The notes under the pieces: generated by a model
What the model was told of the DNA's origin: nothing
Database searches by the model: none
The model's input: the letters and a program-made list of their open reading frames with translations, nothing else
NCBI RefSeq assembly: GCF_013184525.1
Contig: NZ_JAAOIZ010000005.1
Location: 310,001 to 374,000 of the forward strand
Direction: 5' to 3'
Source: Chryseobacterium sp. LAM-KRS1
GTDB taxonomy: Bacteria > Bacteroidota > Bacteroidia > Flavobacteriales > Weeksellaceae
Length of the DNA stretch: 64,000 nucleotides
Program-made: the position numbers and the translations under genes
In this document: one piece after another, positions 44,440 through 53,250 of the stretch
Layout of the letters: each line of letters starts with the position of its first letter
How positions within the stretch are numbered: the first letter of the stretch is position 1

Positions 44440-45855
44440 TTACTTCCAACCCCCACCTAGTGCCTGGTATAAGTCAACTGCAGCTTTCATTTTGTTGTAT
44501 TCTGCATTTGAAATATTCAATTCTGCATTCAATGAATTTACACTCGCATTCAACACTTCAAGGTAATTGGCCATACCATAGTTAACCAATTCCTGGGAAA
44601 AATCTACTGATTTTTTATACGCGTCCAGTTCCTTTCTTTTAAGTTCAATAAAAGAATCCTGCACTCCAAATACCCGTATTGCATCAGATACTTCTTTTCC
44701 TGCAGTAAGAACTGTTTTTCTAAAATTCAGATAAGCCGTTTCCTGATTGGCCAGGCTCACGTCATAATTCGTTTTGATCTGTCTTCTGTTGAGAATAGGT
44801 TGCGCCAAGCCTGTTACTACATTGGCAAATAACGAATTCACACTGAATAAATGATCAATATCTACAGACTGTACTCCACCGGTTCCGGTAAGTTTTAGTG
44901 TAGGGTAAAACTGTGCTTTCGCAGAGTTGGTTAATTCGAAAGCATTCATCAGATTGTATTCCGCACGCATTACATCAGGACGGTTGGCCAGTAATTGAGC
45001 CGGATATCCAAGCTTGATATCCTTCGGAAGGCTTTGGCTTTCTAGTGTTGATCTTTCAATAGCATGAGAAGGTTCTCCCATCAACAGACTCATTGTATTC
45101 TCCAAAGACTGGATTTGAGTATCAATATCAATAAGTAGAGATTTCGCATTAAAAACCAACGCTTCACTTTGTTGAACCGCCACTTCAGTTACCGTTCCTG
45201 ACTCTTTCAGAGCTTTTGTTGTTTCAAGGTTTTTTTCCCGGACATCAATGGTTTCCTGAATAATTCTTTTCTGCGAATCGAAAGTCAGCAGCTGATAATA
45301 AGCAGAAGCTACTGAGGCTACCAAACTGCTTTTTACAGCCTTGTGTGCGGCAACTGTTCCTAAATAAGTAGCAAGCTGAGCTTTTTCCTGAGCTTTTAAT
45401 TTACCCCAGATATCCGCTTCCCAACCTATAGTCGCTGTAATATCAAACTGATTTACATAACGTCTTTCTCCAATGATCTGACCAAACTGGGTATTGATGG
45501 ATTGGGTTTGAAACGTGTAATTGGGTCCGATTGAAACCGTTGGCTGATATGCTGCTTTACTTTGTTTAAGATAAGCTTCGGCAGAGGCAATACTCTGTAA
45601 TGCAATTCTGATATCTAAATTGTTTTCTAAAGCTTTTGAAATATGCCCCTGTAATATGGGATCCGTAAAAATTTCTTTCCATGAGATATCAGCAATACTT
45701 GCACTGTCCTTAGGAAGCATATCGGTACGGAAAAGCTTTTCGTCAACGACATTTTTCGGTCTTTCATACTCTTTTCTCGCCATACATGATGAAATGGCTC
45801 CCAGTATGAAAACTGAAAAAGTTATTCCTTTTATGATGTTTATTAAACTTTTCAT
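44440..45855 (-). CDS. RND efflux outer membrane factor (OMF)
   Basis: 471 aa. NodT-type lipoprotein (lipobox ISSC), TolC-like with two OEP repeats: SIASAEAYLKQSKAAYQPTVSIG and the second near MRAEYNLMNAFELTNSAKAQFYPTLKLTG. Forms the outer membrane channel of the pump encoded upstream. 92 bases after the RND permease stop; the gap holds an inverted repeat. Last gene of the operon. Confidence 0.93.
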   Translation of the reverse strand: MKSLINIIKGITFSVFILGAISSCMARKEYERPKNVVDEKLFRTDMLPKDSASIADISWKEIFTDPILQGHISKALENNLDIRIALQSIASAEAYLKQSKAAYQPTVSIGPNYTFQTQSINTQFGQIIGERRYVNQFDITATIGWEADIWGKLKAQEKAQLATYLGTVAAHKAVKSSLVASVASAYYQLLTFDSQKRIIQETIDVREKNLETTKALKESGTVTEVAVQQSEALVFNAKSLLIDIDTQIQSLENTMSLLMGEPSHAIERSTLESQSLPKDIKLGYPAQLLANRPDVMRAEYNLMNAFELTNSAKAQFYPTLKLTGTGGVQSVDIDHLFSVNSLFANVVTGLAQPILNRRQIKTNYDVSLANQETAYLNFRKTVLTAGKEVSDAIRVFGVQDSFIELKRKELDAYKKSVDFSQELVNYGMANYLEVLNASVNSLNAELNISNAEYNKMKAAVDLYQALGGGWK

Positions 45856-45875
45856 TGTTAAAAATTGGAAGTTAG

Positions 45876-45942
45876 AAACCAGAGGTTAGAAGTAAGATCG
45901 GAAATTCAACAATTCTTTTACTACTTCTACCTCTCTGGTTTT
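45876..45942. repeat. Imperfect inverted repeat between RND and OMF genes
   Basis: Left arm AAACCAGAGGTTAGAAGTA (45876-45894) matches the complement of the right arm near 45918-45942 with small bulges. The left part also has GAAGTTAGAA-like repeats. Short repeats of this type are scattered between genes in Chryseobacterium and Flavobacterium genomes, from general knowledge. Dispersion here was not checked. Confidence 0.5.
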
Positions 45943-45947
45943 TATTT

Positions 45948-48900
45948 TTATTCAGCTAAATTGATGTCTTCTCTTTTAATCGGTTTGATTTTTTCCTGCA
46001 ATGTTTCAAAGATCACATACAATACAGGAATTACGATAAGCCCTAATACTGTTCCTATCAATAATCCAATGGCAGCACCTGTTGCAATAGATCTGTTTCC
46101 TACCGCCCCGATTCCACTTGCCAGCACCAATGGTAATAGACCAAATATAAAGGCAAATGAGGTCATCAGAATCGGTCTTAATCTTGCCTTTGCAGCATTG
46201 ATTGCAGACATGACAATGGTTTCACCATGATGTCTTCTCTGAACGGCAAATTCAACAATCAAAATGGCATTTTTAGCCAATAATCCGACCAACATGATCA
46301 AGGCAATCTGGAAATAGATATTGTTTTCCAAGCCCATGATTTTTTGTCCAAAATAAGCTCCCATTACCCCTAATGGAAGTGAGATCACAACAATCAGCGG
46401 AAGAATATAACTTTCATATTGCGCAGAAAGGATAAAGTAAACAAAAATTAAACTTAGCCCAAAGATTAATACGGTTTGAGATCCGGAGTTTAATTCTTCT
46501 CTTGTCAATCCGGTAAACTCAACATCGTAATTCTGATTCAGGGTTTCTTTCGCTACCTGCTGTACCGCAGTAATAGCATCCCCGGAACTGTACCCCTGGG
46601 AATTACCCCCTGTAATTTTTACTGATGTAAAAAGGTTATAACGACTTACAGACTGTGGACCATATGTTTTGTCTAATGTCACAAATTGCGAAATAGGAGA
46701 CATTATACCCGAACCTGTTTTTACATAGAGATCGTTAAGATTATCGATGTTCTTTCTGTTTTCAGGAAGAGCCTGAACCATTACTCGGAATTGTTTTCCG
46801 TATTTCGTAAAGTCAGCTGTATAAATCCCTCCAATATATCCCTGCATTGTACTTAGGATGCTATTTACAGAAACTCCTAATTGTTTTGCCAAAGGAACAT
46901 TAATTTCCATTTGATATTGCGGGTACTTTGTATTGAACGAGGTCTGTGCAAACTCTATCTCGGGTCTTTCCATAAGCTTACCGATGAATTCATTAGTTTT
47001 ATCATCAAGCGCTGTATATTCACCACCGGATTTATCCAGCAATACCATCTCAAATCCTGCACTGTTACCAAAACCGGGTACACTTGGTGGCTGAAAGAAT
47101 ACGACTTTGGCATCCGGTACTTTCCCTGAAATTCCAAATAGTTTTTTCGTAATATCTTCAGAGGTTAAATTATCTTTTTTCCTTTCATCAAAAGGTTTTA
47201 ATTTAATAAAGGCAAGACCATTATTACTTCCGTTTCCGGATAAGAAACCTCTACCGGTAGAAATGGTAACGTTTTGAACTCCCGGAATTTTCATTGCGTT
47301 AGCCTGTAGTGTTTTCAATGCATTATAGGTTCTTTCCATAGATGATCCCGGAGGAAGCTGCACATCAGTAAAGATAATTCCACGGTCTTCAGTAGGAACG
47401 AATCCTTTTTTCATCGTTGAACTTGCCCAGAATAAAATTCCTCCTGTAATGGCAAAGATGATCAGGGTAACCCATTTATGCCTTAATAAGAAAACAAATC
47501 CTCTTCCGTAACGTTCAGTGGTTGTTCTAAATGCTATATTGAATTTATAGAAGAACTTCTGAAGGATATTCATATTCTTGTATTCCTGGTGATGCTCAGA
47601 ATGAGGTTTAAGGAATAGTGAACATAAAACCGGACTTAACGTTAATGCATTGATTGCCGAAATGATGATCGCTACGATAAGTGTAATACCAAACTGCTGA
47701 TAGAATACCCCTGTCGGACCGGTAATAAAAGTTACCGGAATAAATACGGATGCCATTACCAATGTAATTGAAATAATTGCTCCAGTAATCTCATCCATCG
47801 CTTCTACGGTAGCCTTTTTAGCATCAGAAATACCATGCTCCATCTTAGCATGAACGGCCTCGACGACGACAATGGCATCATCCACTACAATACCAATAGC
47901 AAGTACTAACGCGAATAAGGTTAAAAGGTTGAGTGAATATCCAAACAAATTCAGGAAGAAGAATGCTCCCACAATAGATACCGGAACTGCAATAGCCGGA
48001 ATCAAAGTAGATCTGAAATCCTGTAAGAAAATATACACTACAATGAATACCAGTATAAATGCTTCAATTAAGGTATGAACAACCTTATCAATAGAGGCAT
48101 CAAGGAACTCATTGGTATCAAAGTTGAAAGTATATTTAATCCCTTTAGGAAAACTTCCCTCTGATGCTTTTAAGTATGCTTTAATATTCTTAATAATGTC
48201 CTGAGCATTGGAACCTGGTGTCTGAAAGAATCCCATACTGATGGAAGGATTATTTCCATTCTCCCCAATTCCGGTATAAGATTGCCCAGCCAATTCAACT
48301 TTGGCAACATCTTTAAGCATCAGATTCTGGCCATCGGCAAGAGACTTGATAATGATGTTATCATATTGAGATTTCTCGTTGAATTTCCCTACATATTTAA
48401 TGATGTATTCAAAAGAACTACCACTGTTTTGTCCGATGGATCCAGCTGCTGCTTCTCTACTCTGCTCATTAATAGCCGCTGTAACATCATCCGGTGTTAC
48501 TCCATAGGCTGCCATTTTCGCAGGATCCAGCCATATTCTCATCGAGTAGTTTTTCCCACCGAAAACCTGAGCATCTCCAACTCCATTAATCCTTTTGATA
48601 TTAGGAATAATGTTAATATTCAGGAAATTTTGAAGATAAACGTCATCGAGGTCCTTATTTTCGGAATAGAAAGACATATACATCAAGGCACTGGTTTGCT
48701 GCTTCTGAGTAACAACCCCTGAACGGGTTACTTCACTTGGAAGTAATGGTGTTGCTCTTGTAACACGGTTCTGTACGTTTACCGCTGCAATATCCGGATC
48801 AATCCCCTGCTTAAAGAAAACCTGGATATTGGCAGATCCATCGTTTCCTGCAGAAGAGGTGATATAATCCATTCCTTCTACCCCGTTAATCTGTTCCTCC

Positions 48901-49094
48901 AAAGGAACTACCACACTTTTCATCACCGTCTCCGCGTTAGCTCCCGTATAGTTTGCTGTAACACTCACTGTAGGAGGCGCAATGTCCGGGTACTGGGTAA
49001 CAGGCAATGAAATAAGGCCTAAAACACCGAGTATAACAATTAATATTGAAATAACAGTGGATAAAACCGGTCTGTTAATAAAGTTTTTTATCAT
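45948..49094 (-). CDS. RND efflux pump permease (HAE1 family)
   Basis: 1048 aa, the usual size of AcrB/MexB-like pumps. N terminus MIKNFINRPVLSTVISILIV, twelve transmembrane segments in the standard 1+5+1+5 pattern, two large periplasmic loops, and proton-relay region GIVVDDAIVVVEAVH. Exports hydrophobic drugs, dyes or detergents; the substrate range is unknown. It overlaps the MFP gene by 1 base. Confidence 0.96.
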   Translation of the reverse strand: MIKNFINRPVLSTVISILIVILGVLGLISLPVTQYPDIAPPTVSVTANYTGANAETVMKSVVVPLEEQINGVEGMDYITSSAGNDGSANIQVFFKQGIDPDIAAVNVQNRVTRATPLLPSEVTRSGVVTQKQQTSALMYMSFYSENKDLDDVYLQNFLNINIIPNIKRINGVGDAQVFGGKNYSMRIWLDPAKMAAYGVTPDDVTAAINEQSREAAAGSIGQNSGSSFEYIIKYVGKFNEKSQYDNIIIKSLADGQNLMLKDVAKVELAGQSYTGIGENGNNPSISMGFFQTPGSNAQDIIKNIKAYLKASEGSFPKGIKYTFNFDTNEFLDASIDKVVHTLIEAFILVFIVVYIFLQDFRSTLIPAIAVPVSIVGAFFFLNLFGYSLNLLTLFALVLAIGIVVDDAIVVVEAVHAKMEHGISDAKKATVEAMDEITGAIISITLVMASVFIPVTFITGPTGVFYQQFGITLIVAIIISAINALTLSPVLCSLFLKPHSEHHQEYKNMNILQKFFYKFNIAFRTTTERYGRGFVFLLRHKWVTLIIFAITGGILFWASSTMKKGFVPTEDRGIIFTDVQLPPGSSMERTYNALKTLQANAMKIPGVQNVTISTGRGFLSGNGSNNGLAFIKLKPFDERKKDNLTSEDITKKLFGISGKVPDAKVVFFQPPSVPGFGNSAGFEMVLLDKSGGEYTALDDKTNEFIGKLMERPEIEFAQTSFNTKYPQYQMEINVPLAKQLGVSVNSILSTMQGYIGGIYTADFTKYGKQFRVMVQALPENRKNIDNLNDLYVKTGSGIMSPISQFVTLDKTYGPQSVSRYNLFTSVKITGGNSQGYSSGDAITAVQQVAKETLNQNYDVEFTGLTREELNSGSQTVLIFGLSLIFVYFILSAQYESYILPLIVVISLPLGVMGAYFGQKIMGLENNIYFQIALIMLVGLLAKNAILIVEFAVQRRHHGETIVMSAINAAKARLRPILMTSFAFIFGLLPLVLASGIGAVGNRSIATGAAIGLLIGTVLGLIVIPVLYVIFETLQEKIKPIKREDINLAE

Positions 49095-50278
49095 TAGAAT
49101 TTCGGTTTTATAGATTGAACGAGGCTATCCATTTTTATAGGTTTGGGCTTTACAGGAGTTCCGGATTTCAAACCACCGATACCTGCTGCCACTATAGTTT
49201 CTCCTTTATTTATTCCTGATTTTATTAACGCCATGTTATCAATTCTGTCAATTACATTTACTACTACATTTTTAGCAGTATCCTTTTCAACTTTATACAC
49301 ATAAACAATTCCCTGTTGTTCGTATGTTGCACTTTCCGGAACAACCAAAACGCTATCATACGCTTTAGGTAATCTTATTGTTCCACTGTTCCCATTACTA
49401 AGTAACTTTTGGGCATTTGAAAATGCTACTCTGAACTGAATAGTTCCCGTAGTGGGATCAATTTGTCCTGTAATAGCTTCGATCTTCCCTTTTTCAGGAT
49501 AAATACTTCCATTAGCCAGCTGTAAATCAACCATAGGAAGATTTTTGATTTTCTCAGGCATTGTGGCTCCTACAGATTTCTCCAAAAAGTTGAAATATTC
49601 TTTTTCGTTCATCGAAAAATAGGCGAATACCTCGGAAGTATCTGAAATTGTCGTTAAAGGAGTCTGATCAGTAGGTCCTACCAAGCTACCCACTTTTAAA
49701 GGAAGTTTTCCAACAACCCCCGAAATAGGTGCGCGAATAATAGAATATTCGATATTAGCTTCTACCCCTTTGTAATTGGCTGTCGCCTGACGTTTTGAAG
49801 CAACCGCCTGCTGAAGCTGTGCCTGAGCCTGAGCCAGGTTAGCCTGTGCTGTTTGAAGCTGTACGTTACTGATGATATTCTTAGCAACCAGAGGTTTAAG
49901 TTTATTCACCTCCACCTGAGCTGCATTTACCGAAGCCTGTGCGGCAGCCACCGTTGATTCGGCAGCACCGATACCTGCCTTTGCAGCAGCTGCATTTTCA
50001 GTAAGTATATTGGTTTCAAGACGGAATAAAGGTTGTCCTTTGGTTACATATTGCCCCTCGTCTACTAATAGTTGGGTAATATATCCCTGAATCTTAGCCC
50101 TTACATCATTATTTACTCTACCTTGTATGCTCGCAGGGAATGTCTGGTATCCTACGATATTCTTTTGTTCCACCGAAATTACAGGGTAAGGTTTTGCACC
50201 ATCCTGTTTTGGAGCTTCTTTTTTGCAGGCTGTCAGTGAGATAGCTGCAACAGAAAGTATGAATAGTTTATTTGTCAT
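49094..50278 (-). CDS. RND efflux periplasmic adaptor (MFP)
   Basis: 394 aa. Lipobox SLTAC (Cys18), then the adaptor domains: barrel-sandwich (ASIQGRVNNDVRAKIQGYIT), an alpha-hairpin of Ala-rich coiled coil (AAAKAGIGAAESTVAAAQAS) and the beta-barrel domain. Links the RND permease with the OMF. Behind the regulator gene at 50285 by 6 bases. Confidence 0.95.
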   Translation of the reverse strand: MTNKLFILSVAAISLTACKKEAPKQDGAKPYPVISVEQKNIVGYQTFPASIQGRVNNDVRAKIQGYITQLLVDEGQYVTKGQPLFRLETNILTENAAAAKAGIGAAESTVAAAQASVNAAQVEVNKLKPLVAKNIISNVQLQTAQANLAQAQAQLQQAVASKRQATANYKGVEANIEYSIIRAPISGVVGKLPLKVGSLVGPTDQTPLTTISDTSEVFAYFSMNEKEYFNFLEKSVGATMPEKIKNLPMVDLQLANGSIYPEKGKIEAITGQIDPTTGTIQFRVAFSNAQKLLSNGNSGTIRLPKAYDSVLVVPESATYEQQGIVYVYKVEKDTAKNVVVNVIDRIDNMALIKSGINKGETIVAAGIGGLKSGTPVKPKPIKMDSLVQSIKPKF

Positions 50279-50284
50279 TTTAAA

Positions 50285-50749
50285 TTATAGTTTATTAATA
50301 GATTCCTGAATATTTGAAATATTTTTATTCAATAGCGCCTTATAAATACTAAGTTTTTCATTGTAATGTTCATCGTGTACCTTTCTAAAGTTATTTAAAT
50401 CGTCTAGTAGTTTTAGTTCATCCTGTAATTTCTGGAGAATTTTTTCAAACCTTATCTTCATATGCTCATCATTGATAAAGAAATACCGCTTCCTCTCATC
50501 GATCTTATTATGGTCGATAATAAGCTGAGAGTTGAGTAATAATGAAATACTGGTGGAAACGGAACTTTTACTGGCTGAGAGCACTTCTACAAATTCGTCA
50601 AAAGTAATTCCTACTTTTTCAAAATCGAAGATGAGATAAGCATATATTTTTGAAGCTAATGGAGGAATATTCAGGTTGGTACCATAGAATTTTACGGCAT
50701 CCTGAAAAATTTTTTCATCAACTTCTATACTTTTATGCATAATATACAA
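50285..50749 (-). CDS. GbsR/MarR-like regulator of the efflux operon
   Basis: 154 aa (or 151 from the second Met). Winged-helix: KIYAYLIFDFEKVGITFDEFVEVLSASKSSVSTSISLLLNSQLI as the DNA-binding region (seen as SASKSSVSTSISLL), then a coiled-coil tail. It heads the operon with MFP, RND and OMF. A palindrome just upstream of its -7 box would suit autorepression. By family it is GbsR-like rather than TetR. Confidence 0.82.
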   Translation of the reverse strand: MYIMHKSIEVDEKIFQDAVKFYGTNLNIPPLASKIYAYLIFDFEKVGITFDEFVEVLSASKSSVSTSISLLLNSQLIIDHNKIDERKRYFFINDEHMKIRFEKILQKLQDELKLLDDLNNFRKVHDEHYNEKLSIYKALLNKNISNIQESINKL

Positions 50750-50756
50750 ATTTGAG

Positions 50757-50783
50757 CAAAAGTATAAATTAGTTCAGAACTAA
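50757..50783 (-). promoter_or_regulatory. Efflux operon promoter with palindromic operator
   Basis: -7 box TACTTTTG (50757-50764). TTAGTTC-A-GAACTAA (50769-50783) is a perfect inverted repeat just upstream of it, between the box and a possible TTG 24 bases up (50789-50791). Candidate operator of the GbsR-like repressor. Confidence 0.65.
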
Positions 50784-50856
50784 ACGAACAAACGCAATAG
50801 AGTTTATAAATATATAGCGTTTTAAAAATTCAATGGAAAAGGATTTAACCTTTCGC

Positions 50857-51369
50857 TCAAATTATAATCTTCTCGAACGCTTTTCGGACTCCTCCGGCAA
50901 GAACTACTTCACCGCAATAGGAATAACCTTGCTTTTCAAGAATCTTCAGCATGGCAATATTATCATAATTAGTGTCTACTTTTACACTCAATACCCCCTG
51001 GCTTTTTGTGTAATTTTCTATATGATCAAATAGTTTTTTTACAAGTCCCTGTCCGGCAAACTCTTCGGAAACAGCTACACGGTGAACAACAACAAACTCA
51101 CCGTCACTAAGCCATGCCCCATCAATGGTACTATAAGCAGGCTCGTCATTAAATATCAGGGCAACATAAACGGCAATAACATCATCTACTGTAAGAACAA
51201 AACCAAAACCTTTCGAAATATCACTTTCTATAGTATCTTCATTCGGATAACCATTTTGCCACTGAGTACTCCCGTCCAATCTTCTCCTTTCGATTGATTG
51301 CTGGATAATGTCCCAGATGATATTTTTCTCTTTAATTTCGGCCTTTCTGAACTTAATTTGCTGCGTCAT
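50857..51369 (-). CDS. GNAT family N-acetyltransferase
   Basis: 170 aa. GNAT fold with FVVVHRVAVSEEFAGQGLVKKLFDHIENYTKS as the acetyl-CoA-binding region (seen as RVAVSEEFAGQGLVKKLF) and a C-terminal EKQGYSYCGEV. Substrate unknown. Same strand as the pump operon, 107 bases ahead of it, but separated by the operon promoter. Confidence 0.85.
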   Translation of the reverse strand: MTQQIKFRKAEIKEKNIIWDIIQQSIERRRLDGSTQWQNGYPNEDTIESDISKGFGFVLTVDDVIAVYVALIFNDEPAYSTIDGAWLSDGEFVVVHRVAVSEEFAGQGLVKKLFDHIENYTKSQGVLSVKVDTNYDNIAMLKILEKQGYSYCGEVVLAGGVRKAFEKIII

Positions 51370-51453
51370 AGATTCTTAATTGTTGTCAGGATTTAAAAGA
51401 AAGAAAATTAAGATTATTTTCAACCTTATATATTTCTTTAGCATTAAATTTAA

Positions 51454-51491
51454 ATAAAAAAACCGAAAATTAATTGAATTAATTTTCGGTT
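51454..51491 (-). terminator. Terminator after the DUF2007 gene
   Basis: AACCGAAAATTAATT and AATTAATTTTCGGTT flank a single base; the minus-strand product continues TTTTTTT. Confidence 0.8.
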
Positions 51492-51524
51492 CGAAGTAGT
51501 AAAATTTAAAATTATGAAATTGTT

Positions 51525-51755
51525 TTATTGGTTTGCACTTTGTTGTATATAAGTGTCAATAATTTCAAATGCTTTTTTCTCATCTTCCAGATCCACCATG
51601 AGCTTTAGCGATGTTGCCGTTGGCGTTGTTGTAAAAGTGAGATAATTATTTTCAACTGTGTTTGTGATTTGAGCGTCATCTAATTTAGACTTGATCAATT
51701 GAATTTCTGAAGGATTATCACTTTCAAAAACTGATACTCTCGTACTTCTTTCCAT
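51525..51755 (-). CDS. DUF2007 domain protein
   Basis: 76 aa. Resembles DUF2007 (putative signal transducing protein): MERSTRVSVFESDNPSEIQLIKSKL and VDLEDEKKAFEII, a small ferredoxin-like alpha/beta fold that resembles regulatory PII-type modules. No signal peptide. Gene alone, between the GNAT gene and lat. Confidence 0.75.
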   Translation of the reverse strand: MERSTRVSVFESDNPSEIQLIKSKLDDAQITNTVENNYLTFTTTPTATSLKLMVDLEDEKKAFEIIDTYIQQSANQ

Positions 51756-51818
51756 ATTTTATCCTTTTTTGAATATCTAAATATAGTAAGATTTTTCCTA
51801 AATCACAAATCCACCGTT

Positions 51819-53144
51819 TTAAATTTTGTTAATATTATTTTCAATTTTATCGAGAGCCAATTGAATTTCTTCTCTCGAAACATTCAAATGTGGTCTGAAA
51901 CGAACGGATTGATCACCGCATGGTAAAATTATTAATCCATCTTTGAAAAGTTCATTTACTAAAAGATTTCTTTGTCCTCCGGAAGGTAAATCTACTGCAC
52001 ACATCAATCCTCTTCCTCTTGCATTGGAAATCTTTTCAGGATATTTCTGAGCCAGATTTTGCAACCCTTCCAATAGATATTCTCCAACCTCCTTAGCATT
52101 CTCAACAAGGTTTTCTTTTTCAATCACTTCCATAACCAATTGAAAACGGAGCATGTCTATAAAGTTTCCTCCGAATGTAGAATTGATTCTTGAACTCTCT
52201 CTGAAAACATTGTTCGGAACTTCATCAAATTTTTCTTTATTTGCTAAAACACCACAAACCTGTGCTTTTTTACCAAAAGAAATAATGTCCGGCTTAGCCG
52301 TAAAATGTTGGAAAGCCCACATTTTTCCGGTAATTCCAATACCTGTCTGAACTTCATCAAAAATCAGCAGGATCTCATTCTGATCACACAGCTTTCTTAG
52401 TTCAACGAAAAATTCATCCCTGAAGTGATTATCTCCTCCTTCTGCCTGGATCGGCTCAATGATAATGCATGCCACTTTATCCGGATTGGAAAGAATTGCC
52501 TCTTCGATGTGCAATAATGCCATTCTTTCATTTTTAATGGTCTCTTCAAGATTTTCCTCTGTAATAGGAAAGCTTAATTTTGGATTAAGGATCCTTGGCC
52601 ATTCAAACATTGGGAAATATTGATATTTTCTTGGATCGGAAGTATTGGTTAAGCTTAAAGTATAACCGCTTCTTCCATGAAATGCCTGTCTGAAGTGAAT
52701 ACAAATTCCGGCTTCTGTCTGAAGTCCTTTAGCAAAATTTTTGCGGGTTTTCCAGTCGAAACATGCCTTCATTGCATTTTCAACACCTAGGGTTCCCCCT
52801 TCAATAAAAAACGCATATTGCAATTCTTCCGGAATAACCACTCTTTCAAAAACTTCTAAAAAATGAGCATACTCTTCGGAATAAACATCTGCCAGGGTAG
52901 GCTTATTAACCGCCATTTTACCTAGCCAATCTGATTTACTTACAAGATAAGGGTGATTGTATCCTATAGATCCTGAACCGAACATAGAAAACATATCCAA
53001 AAATTCTCTGTCAGTAAGTTTGTCATATAACCATGATCCATGAGATCTTTCGATATCCATAACGAAATCAAAACCATCTGCAAGTACATGTTTCCCTACT
53101 GTTTCTTTAACTTTATTTGCTTTTATATCAATTGTTTGTTCCAT
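51819..53144 (-). CDS. lat: L-lysine 6-aminotransferase
   Basis: 441 aa, class III PLP aminotransferase. LAT signature features: MDIERSHGSWLYDKLTDREF, FGSGSIGYNHPYL, EGGTLGVENAMKACFDWKTR, IIIEPIQAEGGDNHFRDEFF (shortened), LLIFDEVQTGIG, and the PLP Lys region IISFGKKAQVCGV. Removes the 6-amino group of lysine to give 2-aminoadipate 6-semialdehyde. The neighbouring dehydrogenase completes the step to 2-aminoadipate. Confidence 0.9.
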   Translation of the reverse strand: MEQTIDIKANKVKETVGKHVLADGFDFVMDIERSHGSWLYDKLTDREFLDMFSMFGSGSIGYNHPYLVSKSDWLGKMAVNKPTLADVYSEEYAHFLEVFERVVIPEELQYAFFIEGGTLGVENAMKACFDWKTRKNFAKGLQTEAGICIHFRQAFHGRSGYTLSLTNTSDPRKYQYFPMFEWPRILNPKLSFPITEENLEETIKNERMALLHIEEAILSNPDKVACIIIEPIQAEGGDNHFRDEFFVELRKLCDQNEILLIFDEVQTGIGITGKMWAFQHFTAKPDIISFGKKAQVCGVLANKEKFDEVPNNVFRESSRINSTFGGNFIDMLRFQLVMEVIEKENLVENAKEVGEYLLEGLQNLAQKYPEKISNARGRGLMCAVDLPSGGQRNLLVNELFKDGLIILPCGDQSVRFRPHLNVSREEIQLALDKIENNINKI

Positions 53145-53250
53145 AATATTTTGATGTGATTTAAAAATTGAATGATTAAAAGATTAAGCATTCATGGGTA
53201 TTAATTTTTAAATTCTTAAATCTTAAAATGATTTAAATGTTGTTTTTTTA

